Assembly: GCA_046292465.1 (NCBI GenBank)
Contig: JBKBRB010000001.1
Coordinates: 302,376-366,375 of the forward strand
DNA length: 64,000 nucleotides
From: JANWWM01 sp046292465
Lineage (GTDB): Bacteria; Bacteroidota; Chlorobiia; Chlorobiales; Thermochlorobacteraceae
Direction: 5' to 3'
Position numbers and translations under genes: made by a program. Shown piece by piece: positions 26,280 to 35,646 of the stretch. The notes beneath the pieces are model-generated. The model ran no database searches. It saw only the letters and a program-made list of their open reading frames with translations, and had not been told where the DNA came from. Numbering within the stretch: the stretch's first letter is position 1; every line of letters starts with the position of its first letter.

Positions 26280-27575
26280 TTAAACGCCTTCGCGCGATTG
26301 TAGCCGCACGCGAATGGCTTCGGCATGGGCTTGCAAGTGCTCCGCGTCGGCAAAGTAGGCAATGTCGTTACCGGTCTTCATCAATCGCGCTTTGGTGTAT
26401 GAAATAATCGAAGTGCGTTTGAGAAAATCTTTTGTGGAAAGCGGCGAGAAAAATCGCGCTGTGCCGCTCGTGGGCAGAGTGTGGTTTGGTCCGGCAAAGT
26501 AATCGCCGACCGGTTCAGAAGAATATGCACCCAAAAAAATCGCGCCCGCGTTGTTCAACTTCGGCAAGAGTTCAAATGGGTTTTTCGTTTGCACTTCTAA
26601 ATGTTCAGGCGCAAGGCGATTGGCAACCTCACACGCTTCATCTAAATCGCTGGTGAGAATAATGGCAGAGTGATTGGAAATTGCCGATTCAATGATGGCT
26701 CTGCGTGGCAAGCGCGAAAGATGTTGGCGCGCTTCGGCTTGAACGCGCTCGGCTAAATCTTTTGAAGGCGTAATCAAAATGGCGGAAGCAACTTCATCGT
26801 GTTCGGCTTGTGAAAAGAGGTCAAGCGTGATGAAGGTAGGATTCGCGCCGTCGTCAGCAATCACGGCGATTTCGCTCGGTCCTGCAATGCTGTCGATAGA
26901 AACGTCGCCAAACGCCAACCGCTTCGCCATTGCGACATATTGATTTCCCGGACCTGTGATTTTATCAACCTTCGGACAAGACTCTGTTCCGAAAGCAAAG
27001 GCGGCAATCGCTTGCGCACCGCCAAGTTTGAAGATGTTCGTAACCCCGACGACTTGCGCCGCAAGCAAAATGTTCGTGTGAATGTTTCCCTCTTTGTTGC
27101 ACGGCGAAGTCAGATACATTTCCGAAACGCCCGCCACTTTTGCAGGAATGGCGTTCATCAAAACGGAAGAAGGATAAACGGCTTTGCCGCCCGGCACATA
27201 AAAGAGCGCACGCTCAATCGGCGTAACTTTCTGACCGATTAGCACGCCGTCGCCATCTTCATAAAAAAAACTTTTATCCAACTCGTGTTGATGAAAGCGC
27301 GTGATGTTCGCCGCCGCTTGTTCTAAAATGCGGAGCAAATTTTTATCCGCGTTCTTGAAGGCGTCATTAAGTTCGTTTTGAGACACGCGAAACGACAAAA
27401 GTCTTGCGCCGTCAAATTGTTCGGTATATCGCCGCACCGCGTCGTCGCCGTTTGCTTTTACATCGGCAAAGATGGATTTAACGACGGATTCCACTGACGC
27501 ATCAATCGTGTGGCGACGAAGGAGAAAGGCTTTTAGAAATGCAGGGTCTTGCTTGTAGTCGATAACTTTGAACAC
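26280..27575 (-). CDS. hisD: Histidinol dehydrogenase
   Basis: A 431-residue zinc enzyme for the last two steps of histidine synthesis, histidinol to histidine with two NAD+. Conserved blocks include YVPGGKAVYPSSVLM, DKITGPGNQYVA, SIAGPSEIAV, SQAEHDE (zinc ligands) and GPNHTLPTSGTARF. The start codon is GTG. No other his gene is adjacent, so the pathway is split in this genome. The length is typical. Confidence 0.96.
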   Translation of the reverse strand: MFKVIDYKQDPAFLKAFLLRRHTIDASVESVVKSIFADVKANGDDAVRRYTEQFDGARLLSFRVSQNELNDAFKNADKNLLRILEQAAANITRFHQHELDKSFFYEDGDGVLIGQKVTPIERALFYVPGGKAVYPSSVLMNAIPAKVAGVSEMYLTSPCNKEGNIHTNILLAAQVVGVTNIFKLGGAQAIAAFAFGTESCPKVDKITGPGNQYVAMAKRLAFGDVSIDSIAGPSEIAVIADDGANPTFITLDLFSQAEHDEVASAILITPSKDLAERVQAEARQHLSRLPRRAIIESAISNHSAIILTSDLDEACEVANRLAPEHLEVQTKNPFELLPKLNNAGAIFLGAYSSEPVGDYFAGPNHTLPTSGTARFFSPLSTKDFLKRTSIISYTKARLMKTGNDIAYFADAEHLQAHAEAIRVRLQSREGV

Positions 27576-27692
27576 GGACGGAAGTTTGAACTAAATTTGA
27601 AATGTGAAGAATGTACTGAAACAAACGAAAACAACTCGCGTTTCGCGAATGTATCACGCAAAGCCTTTTCAATAAAAATTCGTTTCACACTA

Positions 27693-28379
27693 ATGAATGC
27701 ACAATTACTTTCCGGAAGACTTTGGGTTGGAATTCTGTTTATCTTCGCTGGAATTCTCGTCTTTTTAGACCAACTTCATATTATTAACCTTTGGCAACTT
27801 TTTTCTACGTGGTGGCCGCTTCTGCTTATCGGTGTTGGGCTAACGAAATTGATTGCGCGTAGTGGCTCGCCCGTTGTCGCAATTCTTCTGCTCTCTCTTG
27901 GCGCGATTCTTCAACTGCAACGCTTGCAACTTCTCGATATTGACCTTGTTTCGCTGATTCTTCCGCTCGCGCTCATTTTCGGCGGAGCCGCTATTCTTCT
28001 GTCAAAAACGAAACAAGTTGGAACGGCTTCAACGGATAGGCTAAATCATTTTGCCGTTTTAGGCGGCTCGACGCAACGCATTTCATCAAGCAATTTTCAG
28101 GGAGGAAGTGTAACGGCGGTGATGGGCGGCGTTGAGCTGGATTTGCGCGACGCGATGTTGCTTTCCAACGCAACGCTTGACGTAACGGCGGTGATGGGCG
28201 GCGTTGAAGTGCGCGTGCCCGCCGATTGGCAAGTTGAAGTTTCAGGCACACCTATTTTAGGCGGCATTGAAAACAGATTAGCAAAAAACAAATTGGCGAC
28301 TGCCTCTCCTGCGCCCGACGCGCCTACGCTCTTCATCAACGCAACTGCCGTGTTTGGCGGAATTGAAATTCACACTTAA
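27693..28379 (+). CDS. LiaF/LiaI-like membrane protein
   Basis: A 228-residue protein with four hydrophobic segments in the first 115 residues and a soluble C-terminal half. That half is a beta-helix-like repeat in which VTAVMGGVE occurs twice and related PILGGIE and TAVFGGIE follow. This is the layout of DUF5668 plus the LiaF C-terminal (cell wall-active antibiotic response) domain. Relatives modulate envelope-stress two-component systems, but no kinase gene is adjacent. The ATG at 27693 is used; the frame is open upstream into the divergent hisD region. Confidence 0.82.
   Translation: MNAQLLSGRLWVGILFIFAGILVFLDQLHIINLWQLFSTWWPLLLIGVGLTKLIARSGSPVVAILLLSLGAILQLQRLQLLDIDLVSLILPLALIFGGAAILLSKTKQVGTASTDRLNHFAVLGGSTQRISSSNFQGGSVTAVMGGVELDLRDAMLLSNATLDVTAVMGGVEVRVPADWQVEVSGTPILGGIENRLAKNKLATASPAPDAPTLFINATAVFGGIEIHT
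28110..28207 (+). repeat. 26-base direct repeat within the LiaF-like gene
   Basis: Identical 26-base copies lie at 28110-28135 and 28182-28207, 72 bases apart. They encode VTAVMGGVE twice, one turn of the repeat domain. Confidence 0.9.
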
Positions 28380-28419
28380 TCTTGTGAGTTTAATTGTTTG
28401 AACTCAACGCACCTTAATC

Positions 28420-29083
28420 GTGAAACACACGCTTACTGCATTTCTTTGGCTCACATCCTCCGCGATATTTGCTCAAACAACTTCAACAGAATTTTTCAAG
28501 CGTGATTTTGTCGTGATAAAACGCCTTGCCGATGAGCGCAACGCGCCCGCACTCGTTCAAGCCTTTGGCAAAAGCGACCGCCAGTTTTACGAAACGAGAC
28601 ACGCAGAACGGCTTACGATGCTATAGCCTTTACGCGCTTGAAGACAAATCCGATAGCCGTTTTAACGACGCGATACGGTGAGGTTGAACTTGGACTGTTT
28701 TTGAACGAAACCGCCTTTCACCGTGCTGAATTTTGTTGCGCTTGCAGAGCGCAAGTTTTTTTGATGGGCTGACATTTCATCGTGTCGTTTCAAATTTCGT
28801 GGTGCAAGGCGGCGACCCTGAAAGCGACGGCACAGGCGACGCGGAGCAAACGATTCGCTCGGAATTTTCGCCTCGAAGTTTTGAACGCGGAACGCTCGGC
28901 ATGGCGTCGGCAGGGAAAGATATGGAAAGTTCGCAGTGGTTTGTGATGCACGCCCATTAGCCGTATTTAGACGGACGATATACGCTGTTTGGTAAGGTGT
29001 TGCGCGGAATGGCAATGGCAGACCGACTTGAACAAGGCGACTTGATTCACACCATCCGCATCAAGATGAAGTATGGGAATTAA
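28420..29083 (+). pseudogene. Decayed cyclophilin-type peptidyl-prolyl isomerase
   Basis: The remnant begins (GTG at 28420) with a signal-peptide-like segment and a short HEAT-like piece, then a cyclophilin domain spread over three frames. Lesions are a frameshift before the stop at 28624, a second near 28712-28718 after FLNETA, a third in a seven-T run (28756-28762), and an in-frame TAG at 28958. The TAG stands where HxPxPHLDG enzymes usually have any residue between the two prolines. After it the frame continues (PYLDGRYTLFGKV) to a TAA at 29081. Intact relatives carry a long HEAT-repeat region before the isomerase domain, which is nearly all missing here. Homopolymer sequencing errors could explain at most one or two lesions. 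Confidence 0.85.
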
Positions 29084-29155
29084 AACGCGGAGCATTTTGC
29101 CTCGCCTTGAAATTTTTCGCGGTTCAAAACATGATGCCAAAAAGCGTTGGAGAAA

Positions 29156-30214
29156 TCAATTTTTGCTGAAAAAACTTCCGCGTCGTTCTTTGGTGCGACG
29201 TTCGACAATTTCTTCGTTGGGTTCGGCTTTGCGTCGGTCTGGGTTCTGTCGTCGGTCTTTGACAACGCCTTTAAGGACGTTGCCTTCTTTATCCGTAACG
29301 ATGATAGGTTTTCCCCAAAGTTCAATCGTGCGATTTTTGCGCGAAACAGCAAGCAGGTTTGCGCTTGGGCTGAAGGCGATTCCATAGAATTCCCCAGAAA
29401 CGCTATCCATTAACTTGCCTGTTTGTGCGTCCCAAAGATTTACCGTGCCTTCATTTTCAATGCGGCTGTAGCTAGCAGAAACAACTGCATTTCCACTTGG
29501 CATCCATTCCAAGAATTCTACGCCGTTTTTGTGTCCATCGAGCGTGTTCAGACAAGTGCCTGTAGCAACGTCCCAAATTTTGATGGTTTTATCCCAACTC
29601 GTAGAAGCAATCTTTGAGCCATCAGGGCTGAATTTGGCGACGGTTACATTGTGCGCGTGTCCTACAAGTTGCTTGATTTTGTTTCGTGTTGTAGCATTGA
29701 AAATGTAGATGGATTTATCTTGGCAAGCTGTTACAAGCAATTTGCCATCGGGACTAAAATTTGCCCAATTCACGCCGTCCTTGTGTCCAGAGAATGAGCC
29801 TATTCGTTTCCCGTCGGTTACATTCCAAAGTTTAACCGTTTTATCGCTGCTGGCGGAAACAATCGTTTTGCCGTCGGGGCTAAATTCGGCGTGGTTGACG
29901 GCTTGCTTGTGCGCTTTAATAGCGAAAAGTTGTTTGCCGTTTTTCACGTCCCAAATGCGCACCATTTTGTCGCTACTTGCCGATACCAGCAAAGATTTAT
30001 CGGGGCTGAATGAAACCGAATAGACATACGTGCGTGCCGAGCCGCTCATCAACATTTGAATCTCTTCGCCGCTGTGCGGATTGTGAATTAAAATTTTCCA
30101 ACTGGCAGAGGCGAAGTACTCGCCATCAGCACTAAACGCCATAGAATTGATGCGCAGAGAATGCCCTACTAACGTGTGCAAGCGGCTAACAGAGCCATCT
30201 GAATTTTGCTGCAT
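29156..30214 (-). CDS. WD40 beta-propeller protein
   Basis: A 352-residue protein with seven WD40 blades (about residues 10-310), each with FSPDG and KIWD-type signatures such as SSDKTVKLWN and SWDKTIKIWD. There is no signal peptide or enzyme domain, so it is probably a cytoplasmic scaffold. The last 35 residues are very basic and contain spaced Arg pairs (KDRRQNPDRR, ERRTKERR). The target is unknown. It converges on the cyclophilin pseudogene. Confidence 0.88.
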   Translation of the reverse strand: MQQNSDGSVSRLHTLVGHSLRINSMAFSADGEYFASASWKILIHNPHSGEEIQMLMSGSARTYVYSVSFSPDKSLLVSASSDKMVRIWDVKNGKQLFAIKAHKQAVNHAEFSPDGKTIVSASSDKTVKLWNVTDGKRIGSFSGHKDGVNWANFSPDGKLLVTACQDKSIYIFNATTRNKIKQLVGHAHNVTVAKFSPDGSKIASTSWDKTIKIWDVATGTCLNTLDGHKNGVEFLEWMPSGNAVVSASYSRIENEGTVNLWDAQTGKLMDSVSGEFYGIAFSPSANLLAVSRKNRTIELWGKPIIVTDKEGNVLKGVVKDRRQNPDRRKAEPNEEIVERRTKERRGSFFSKN

Positions 30215-30557
30215 GTATCTCGGAAATTTGGTGTGTTTGCAGACTTCTTCTCGATTCCTTAAAGTGAGAGCAAATTATGATATTTGTGGCGACTTACCAA
30301 GATTCCCTGTCCAAATCGTAAGCCATTTCAAGATTGGTTGTATTTTGGCGGTCTTGTTCTACGATTATCATCAATGCGTTCATTCTTTCATTCTACTTCT
30401 CTTAGACCTGTGAATTTGAACGCATGCTTATAGTGGCGATTTGTGCTAATATCTGATGGCTTTTTATCGTGCTAAGGGCTGACTAAACATGGGGAATTTT
30501 GCTGTGCGCTCGCGCGGGTTTGTAGTGAAGGTAAGTTATAGGTTGAAGACTTGCTTG
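30215..30557. other. Intergenic region between gpsA and the WD40 gene
   Basis: This 343-base AT-rich stretch has no ORF with coding character. I see no tRNA, terminator with a T run, or repeat. It must contain the WD40 promoter (minus strand) and the end of the gpsA transcript. Confidence 0.5.
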
Positions 30558-31559
30558 CTATCGATTCTCGTACTTTGGGATTCGCGTCATTAAGTCCATG
30601 ACGGCTTCTTTGGGGGGCTTGTGATGAAAGAGCACATCGTAAATGCCTTGTGTGATGGGCATTTCAACTTGGAGTTTGCGTGCGAGTTCGACAACGGCTT
30701 TGGTGGTATAAACGCCTTCGGTAACCATTTTAACTTCTTGAAGCACGTCGTCCAGTGTTCTGCCTCTGCCGATTTGCTCGCCGACGTAGCGATTACGACT
30801 GTGCCTACTGCTGCAAGTAACCACCAAATCGCCAATGCCTGCAAGCCCTGCAAAGGTCATAGGGTTTGCGCCGAGTTTGATTCCAAGTCGTGAGAGTTCA
30901 GCCAATCCGCGCGTAATAAGTGCGGCTTTGGCATTATCGCCGTAACCAATGCCGTCGACAGCACCCGCGGCAAGTGCCATGATGTTTTTCACCGAGCCTG
31001 CTACTTCCACACCGATTAAATCTGTATTGACATAAACTCGAAACATTGGTGTGAAAAACGCTTCTTGGATTTTTTCAGCCGTTTGTTCATTGAGAGAGGC
31101 AGCGACGACGGCAGTTGGGTGTTTCTCAATAACCTCTTCGGCGTGGCTCGGTCCGTAGAGTGCAGCAATTTGATGGTCGCCTAATTGGGGAAGCACATCT
31201 TTCGTAACTTCCGACATTCGGTAGCCAGTTGAAATCTCAATCCCTTTGGAGACATTAACGATAATAACATCGGAGAGATTGAGCGGCGTAAGTTTTTGCA
31301 AAGTTTCGCGCACTTTTTGCGCAGGCGTTGCAACCACGATGAGTTCCTTTCCGCTAACCGCGTCGAGAATATCGCTACTTACTGAAAGGCTTTTGGGAAA
31401 CGGTGCGTTCGGTAAATACTCTTTGTTTTCGCGCTCGGTGGCAAGTCGTGCTGCTTTTTCAGGATTATGCGACCATAGTATAACGCGATGTCCTTTTTCT
31501 GCCAGAAGAATTGCTAAGGTTGTGCCCCAACTTCCCGCGCCTAAAACTGTGATATTCAT
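30558..31559 (-). CDS. gpsA: Glycerol-3-phosphate dehydrogenase [NAD(P)+]
   Basis: A 333-residue cytosolic enzyme reducing dihydroxyacetone phosphate to sn-glycerol 3-phosphate for phospholipids. The N-terminal dinucleotide fold starts VLGAGSWGTTLA. The catalytic lysine is in EVAGSVKNIMALAAG, and the substrate-binding GDLVVTCSSRHSRNR block is present. It overlaps the plsY stop by four bases, so synthesis of the substrate and its first acylation are translationally coupled. Confidence 0.96.
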   Translation of the reverse strand: MNITVLGAGSWGTTLAILLAEKGHRVILWSHNPEKAARLATERENKEYLPNAPFPKSLSVSSDILDAVSGKELIVVATPAQKVRETLQKLTPLNLSDVIIVNVSKGIEISTGYRMSEVTKDVLPQLGDHQIAALYGPSHAEEVIEKHPTAVVAASLNEQTAEKIQEAFFTPMFRVYVNTDLIGVEVAGSVKNIMALAAGAVDGIGYGDNAKAALITRGLAELSRLGIKLGANPMTFAGLAGIGDLVVTCSSRHSRNRYVGEQIGRGRTLDDVLQEVKMVTEGVYTTKAVVELARKLQVEMPITQGIYDVLFHHKPPKEAVMDLMTRIPKYENR

Positions 31560-32275
31560 TGAGAAACGCTCGTTGATTTTTTGGCAAAGAGTCGATTTTC
31601 AGTTCCGTTGCGCAGCCGCTCAATGTTGGTGCGATGAGTGTAAATAATCACAAGGGCGATTAACGCACTGGCTATGATGGTGATGGTGTCGAGGCTATCG
31701 TGAAGGACGAATGCTGTGCCGAAGAGCTGAATAGGATACTGCGCGTCAATTTCTCCGCCGAAAACGAAACGGCGAATTGCCATCACGGTTGGAATGCTGA
31801 CCGCACCCGTCATTGATGAAACGGACACATAGCGCGTTAAAATAAGCGTGATAAAAAAAACGGCGACAACAAACGTCATTGTAATGGGAGCGATACCAAT
31901 CAAGACACCTGCGCCTGTGCTCACTCCTTTTCCGCCTTTGAAGTTGGCGAATACGGTGTAGATGTGCCCCAACATAGCGGCAACGCCTGCAAGTAGTTGA
32001 AAGACAATAAACCGCATGCTCGGCAACGCATCAATTGGACTTGCTGTAAAATATCCAACAATTAAAGTAACAGATACAATGCCTTTGAGCATATCGAACA
32101 GCGTAACGAACAAGCCTGCCTGCCAACCTAAAACGCGAAACACATTTGTTCCGCCTGCGTTGCCGCTTCCATACTGACGAATATCAATCCCCTTAATGGC
32201 TTTGCTGACGATGATGCTGGTTGGAATTGCGCCAATAAGGTAGGAGCAAAGCATCATGAGCGCAAGTGTAATCAT
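31556..32275 (-). CDS. plsY: Acyl-phosphate:glycerol-3-phosphate acyltransferase PlsY
   Basis: A 239-residue inner-membrane enzyme with five to six hydrophobic segments. It moves an acyl group from acyl phosphate to glycerol 3-phosphate, the first step of membrane lipid synthesis. The three family motifs are seen: YLIGAIPTS, GSGNAGGTNVFR and FKGGKGVSTGAG. It is about 30 residues longer than common PlsY proteins, through a loop around 155-195 and a polar C-terminus. Its product partner gpsA follows directly. Confidence 0.94.
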   Translation of the reverse strand: MITLALMMLCSYLIGAIPTSIIVSKAIKGIDIRQYGSGNAGGTNVFRVLGWQAGLFVTLFDMLKGIVSVTLIVGYFTASPIDALPSMRFIVFQLLAGVAAMLGHIYTVFANFKGGKGVSTGAGVLIGIAPITMTFVVAVFFITLILTRYVSVSSMTGAVSIPTVMAIRRFVFGGEIDAQYPIQLFGTAFVLHDSLDTITIIASALIALVIIYTHRTNIERLRNGTENRLFAKKSTSVSQ

Positions 32276-32435
32276 AGTTAAGTTGAATAGAGTGTTTGTT
32301 GCCGCACAAGTGATAACAGTTCGGCAGTTGGCACGAATTTATTAAAATCCTTTGGCAAGGCAAGTTTAGTTTGCCAAATTACAAACAGATGTTATTTTCT
32401 TTGCAAACAAGCAATTCAGTCATCCGAGCATTGCA

Positions 32436-33998
32436 ATGCTATCAGCACTTAACGAGGGCGGCGTGCGTTCTAAAACGCTTCTGGCGCGACTTGCCGAGCA
32501 ACCAAAATCCCCCGCCATAATTGGCGTTGCCGAAGTGCTCTGCGAGCAAGGGCGTTATAGCGAAGCCATCACTCGCCTTCGCAGCGTTGCTGACCTTTAC
32601 AGCGATGTTTATCGCTACAACCTTGTCTTAGCACGTGCCTGCCGCAACGCTGGCGAGGCGAAATCTGCGAAAGCGTATTATGAAAAAGCCTGCCAGATTG
32701 CACCACAAAATGAAGTCGCTATTAGAGAACTAATTGCCTTGACGGCGTTTCCGCATGCAGTGCCAAAGCCTTCGCCGCATCTTACCGAACCGACTATGGA
32801 GCGCGGAACATCCGTGCCAACACAGTCAGAGCCCCAAGCCCCCGAGCCAGAAGCACAAAGCACATTCAAGTTAGATAAGGAAAAACTTGCAACAGTGTTA
32901 AGCAGTGTGATTGGAAGTATAGGGAAAAGCACTGAACCACCGATTGAACCTCAAAAGCCTGCCTCAAGCCTACCCAGTGTCTCCTCACCTGTGATTGAGG
33001 CATTTGGCAAAACAGATGCTCTCTTGGAGCAAGCACCTGACATTGATGCCCTTGCTCGTGAAGTTATGGGCAATGCGTTTTTGCCGCAAGAGTCGCCCAA
33101 TGCGTTGCAGAGCGACTTATCAGACGAACCACCAACCGAAAATGCCTCGCCGACACCTTCTGAACATTCGCCGAAAGTCGATGTGCCTCCACCGCAAAGT
33201 TCCGAGAGCGACATAGACACCGACGCGATTGCACGACAGATAACGGAAATGAGCCGGACCGATGAACCTTCACAATTAGATTCAACGGCAAGTTCAACCG
33301 TCGCTTCAGAAGTTACGCCAACCAGCTCGATGCAAGCGTCATCAACGCCCTCTGCACCGACCCCGATTCCGTTTGATGAACATGGTAAGCCCATCATTGG
33401 AATCGACCGCAATAAACTTGCCCAAGCTCTCTCAGGCATCTACGAAGCCAAAGGAACTGCTCCAAGTGTAACTCAAGCTAATGAAGGTGAGGACGACATG
33501 CCGTTCCAAATGCCAACCAAAGCAGATACAGCACACACACCGACACCGCTTGCTTCGACGCCGCAATCAGAGTCTCAAAGCAGTCGCCCGCTTTCCTTTG
33601 AAGAAGAACTTATGGCGATACAGATGCAGGGCGGAGATATTGACGCTTTTATCCACAACAAAGAGACGTCGCACCACGACGAATCGGTTTCCGCCTCGAC
33701 TCCGTCAAGCACCGAAGTCGATATTGACCGGCTTGCCCGCGAAATCATGAACGCCCAACTGCCAAAGGTCATTGAAACGAACGACCCCACGCCAGTTGCT
33801 GAACAGCGCCAGCCGTTTCCTGACGACGAAGAAATTAAAACACCAACACGACAACTGGCTAAAATTTTTCAATCGCAAGGCGCTTATGCCAAAGCCATCA
33901 AGGTCTATGAAATGCTTGCCGAACGCGAACCCGAAAACGCCTCACTCTATGAAATCTTGATTAGCAATTTGCGCGACAAAATGTCCTCTCAAATGTAG
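32436..33998 (+). CDS. TPR protein with long low-complexity linker and repeated LAxxI motif
   Basis: A 520-residue protein without a signal peptide. TPR-like helices are at residues 25-100 and a C-terminal TPR pair at 470-515 (LAKIFQSQGAYAKAIKVYEML). Between them lies a Pro/Ser/Thr/Glu-rich, probably disordered linker. This linker carries five spaced copies of a short motif of the form D-x3-(L/I)-A-(R/Q/T), near residues 147, 204, 261, 324 and 430. C-terminal TPRs of this type occur in many Bacteroidetes proteins of unknown role. The copies could be binding sites for a repeated partner. Its function is unknown. Confidence 0.8.
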   Translation: MLSALNEGGVRSKTLLARLAEQPKSPAIIGVAEVLCEQGRYSEAITRLRSVADLYSDVYRYNLVLARACRNAGEAKSAKAYYEKACQIAPQNEVAIRELIALTAFPHAVPKPSPHLTEPTMERGTSVPTQSEPQAPEPEAQSTFKLDKEKLATVLSSVIGSIGKSTEPPIEPQKPASSLPSVSSPVIEAFGKTDALLEQAPDIDALAREVMGNAFLPQESPNALQSDLSDEPPTENASPTPSEHSPKVDVPPPQSSESDIDTDAIARQITEMSRTDEPSQLDSTASSTVASEVTPTSSMQASSTPSAPTPIPFDEHGKPIIGIDRNKLAQALSGIYEAKGTAPSVTQANEGEDDMPFQMPTKADTAHTPTPLASTPQSESQSSRPLSFEEELMAIQMQGGDIDAFIHNKETSHHDESVSASTPSSTEVDIDRLAREIMNAQLPKVIETNDPTPVAEQRQPFPDDEEIKTPTRQLAKIFQSQGAYAKAIKVYEMLAEREPENASLYEILISNLRDKMSSQM

Positions 33999-34174
33999 AC
34001 GAATGCGCATTCCTTCACTTTTACAAAATTTTACACCTCTTTTCAATGCGTGCTGAAACACAGTGCACGAGTTTGTCGTTATGGGTTGCTTATTAGCACT
34101 ATGCTATTTCCAATACATTGTCATTCCAAACCACCTGATTTCGGTTTGAAAAATTAACGCTTTCTCTTTCGTCA

Positions 34175-35611
34175 ATGGCTAAACACACAACGCTCTTCGG
34201 GCTTTGTGCACTTCTTTTATGCACAACGCCTGCAATGGCACAATCAACACAGCCCACTGTTCCTGTCGACACGCTTACGCTCGAGCGATGTATTCAACTT
34301 GCCATAGAAAATTCTTTTGCTGTCTTGCGAGCACAAAACACGCTCGAGCTTACAGGCGCGGCATTAGTTCAAGCATACGGACAGTTCCTTCCTGATTTGC
34401 GCGTCAATGTTGGGTTTACACCACTGACGGTTAATAACAGTTTGCAAGGTCAGTTGAACCCTCTTGATAGCACGCTTTTTTTCAACTTGCGTGGTTCAGA
34501 AGGGAAAAGTGCAAACTACAACATCAGTTCGTCGCTCAATCTCTTCAACGGTTTTTCAGACATCGCAGGATTGCAGCGCGCCATGAAGCAAAAAGATGCG
34601 GATACCTATTCGCTCACGCGAGCAAAGCAAGATATTGCGTTCAATGTAGCGCAGAGTTATTTGCAAGTATTGTTGAACGAAGAACTCTTGCATATCGCAC
34701 AGGAAAATTTGAAGTCCTCGCAAGAGCGATTGAGGCAGTTCAAAGAGCAGACGCGTGTGGGGTCAAGAGCAATTGCCGATTTATATCAACAAGAAGCACA
34801 GGCGGCAAACGATGAACTGACCGTGATACAGCGCGAAAACACCCTGCGCAACAGCAAAATTTTATTGCTCCGACAAATTCGCGCTGACCTTGAAAAAGAA
34901 TATGCATTTGCAATTCCGCCAAGTGATACCGTCATTTTAGGAGCTGAATTTCAGAATGTCGCATCGCTCATTCAATCTGCCCTTGCAACGCGCGCCGACC
35001 TCAAAGCCCGCGAAAAGACTCTTGAAGCGACACTATGGGCAGTTCGCGCTTCCGAAGGCAACTATTTGCCGACATTGAGTTTGAACTTTAACTATGGTGC
35101 AACCGCATTCACGCAAGAGCGTCTGACGATTGACAGGCAACCGCGTCCGCCCGCTATTCTACCAGATTTTACGCGACAGTTGCGCGACCAAACGAGTTAC
35201 AGCATCTCGCTTAATTTGAGTTGGAACATCTTCGACCGATTCTCGCGTGAGTTGCAACTCCAACAAGCCAAAATCAATGAGAAAAATGCGCAGTTGGCTT
35301 TTGAAGAATTGAAACTTCAAATCATCGGTGAGGTCAAGCAAGCACTTGGCGATTACAATGCTGCGGTCTTGCAACTGGTAGCAAGCGAAAAAGGTTTAAT
35401 TTCTGCTAAACAAGCCTACGAAACCGTCGCAAAGCGATATGAAGTGGGTTCAGCAAATTTCGTTGAACTAATCACGCAACAAGCAGCACTTGTTCAAGCG
35501 CAATCGAACCGCGCACAAGCCGTGTTTAACTTTACATTTCAGAAGAAAATTCTCGAATACTATCTCGGCACAATTGATTTAAGCAAATACGAAGTCGGTG
35601 CAAAGCATTGA
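34175..35611 (+). CDS. TolC family outer-membrane efflux protein
   Basis: A 478-residue outer-membrane channel protein with a signal peptide (ending TPAMAQ). It has two long-helix repeats (about 170-260 and 375-460) separated by barrel strands, the TolC layout. It forms the outer exit duct for the adaptor and ABC transporter encoded next. Its stop overlaps the adaptor reading frame. The gene is the first of a five-gene efflux operon with an added nuclease gene. Confidence 0.9.
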   Translation: MAKHTTLFGLCALLLCTTPAMAQSTQPTVPVDTLTLERCIQLAIENSFAVLRAQNTLELTGAALVQAYGQFLPDLRVNVGFTPLTVNNSLQGQLNPLDSTLFFNLRGSEGKSANYNISSSLNLFNGFSDIAGLQRAMKQKDADTYSLTRAKQDIAFNVAQSYLQVLLNEELLHIAQENLKSSQERLRQFKEQTRVGSRAIADLYQQEAQAANDELTVIQRENTLRNSKILLLRQIRADLEKEYAFAIPPSDTVILGAEFQNVASLIQSALATRADLKAREKTLEATLWAVRASEGNYLPTLSLNFNYGATAFTQERLTIDRQPRPPAILPDFTRQLRDQTSYSISLNLSWNIFDRFSRELQLQQAKINEKNAQLAFEELKLQIIGEVKQALGDYNAAVLQLVASEKGLISAKQAYETVAKRYEVGSANFVELITQQAALVQAQSNRAQAVFNFTFQKKILEYYLGTIDLSKYEVGAKH

Positions 35612-35646
35612 CGCATTCAAACAAAATTTTTAACAACTCCAACTCT

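Noticed and set aside
28733..28960. A complete 75-residue cyclophilin-like gene
   Set aside because: The domain continues past the TAG in the same frame and its upstream part lies in other frames, so this is a fragment of a pseudogene, not a short gene.
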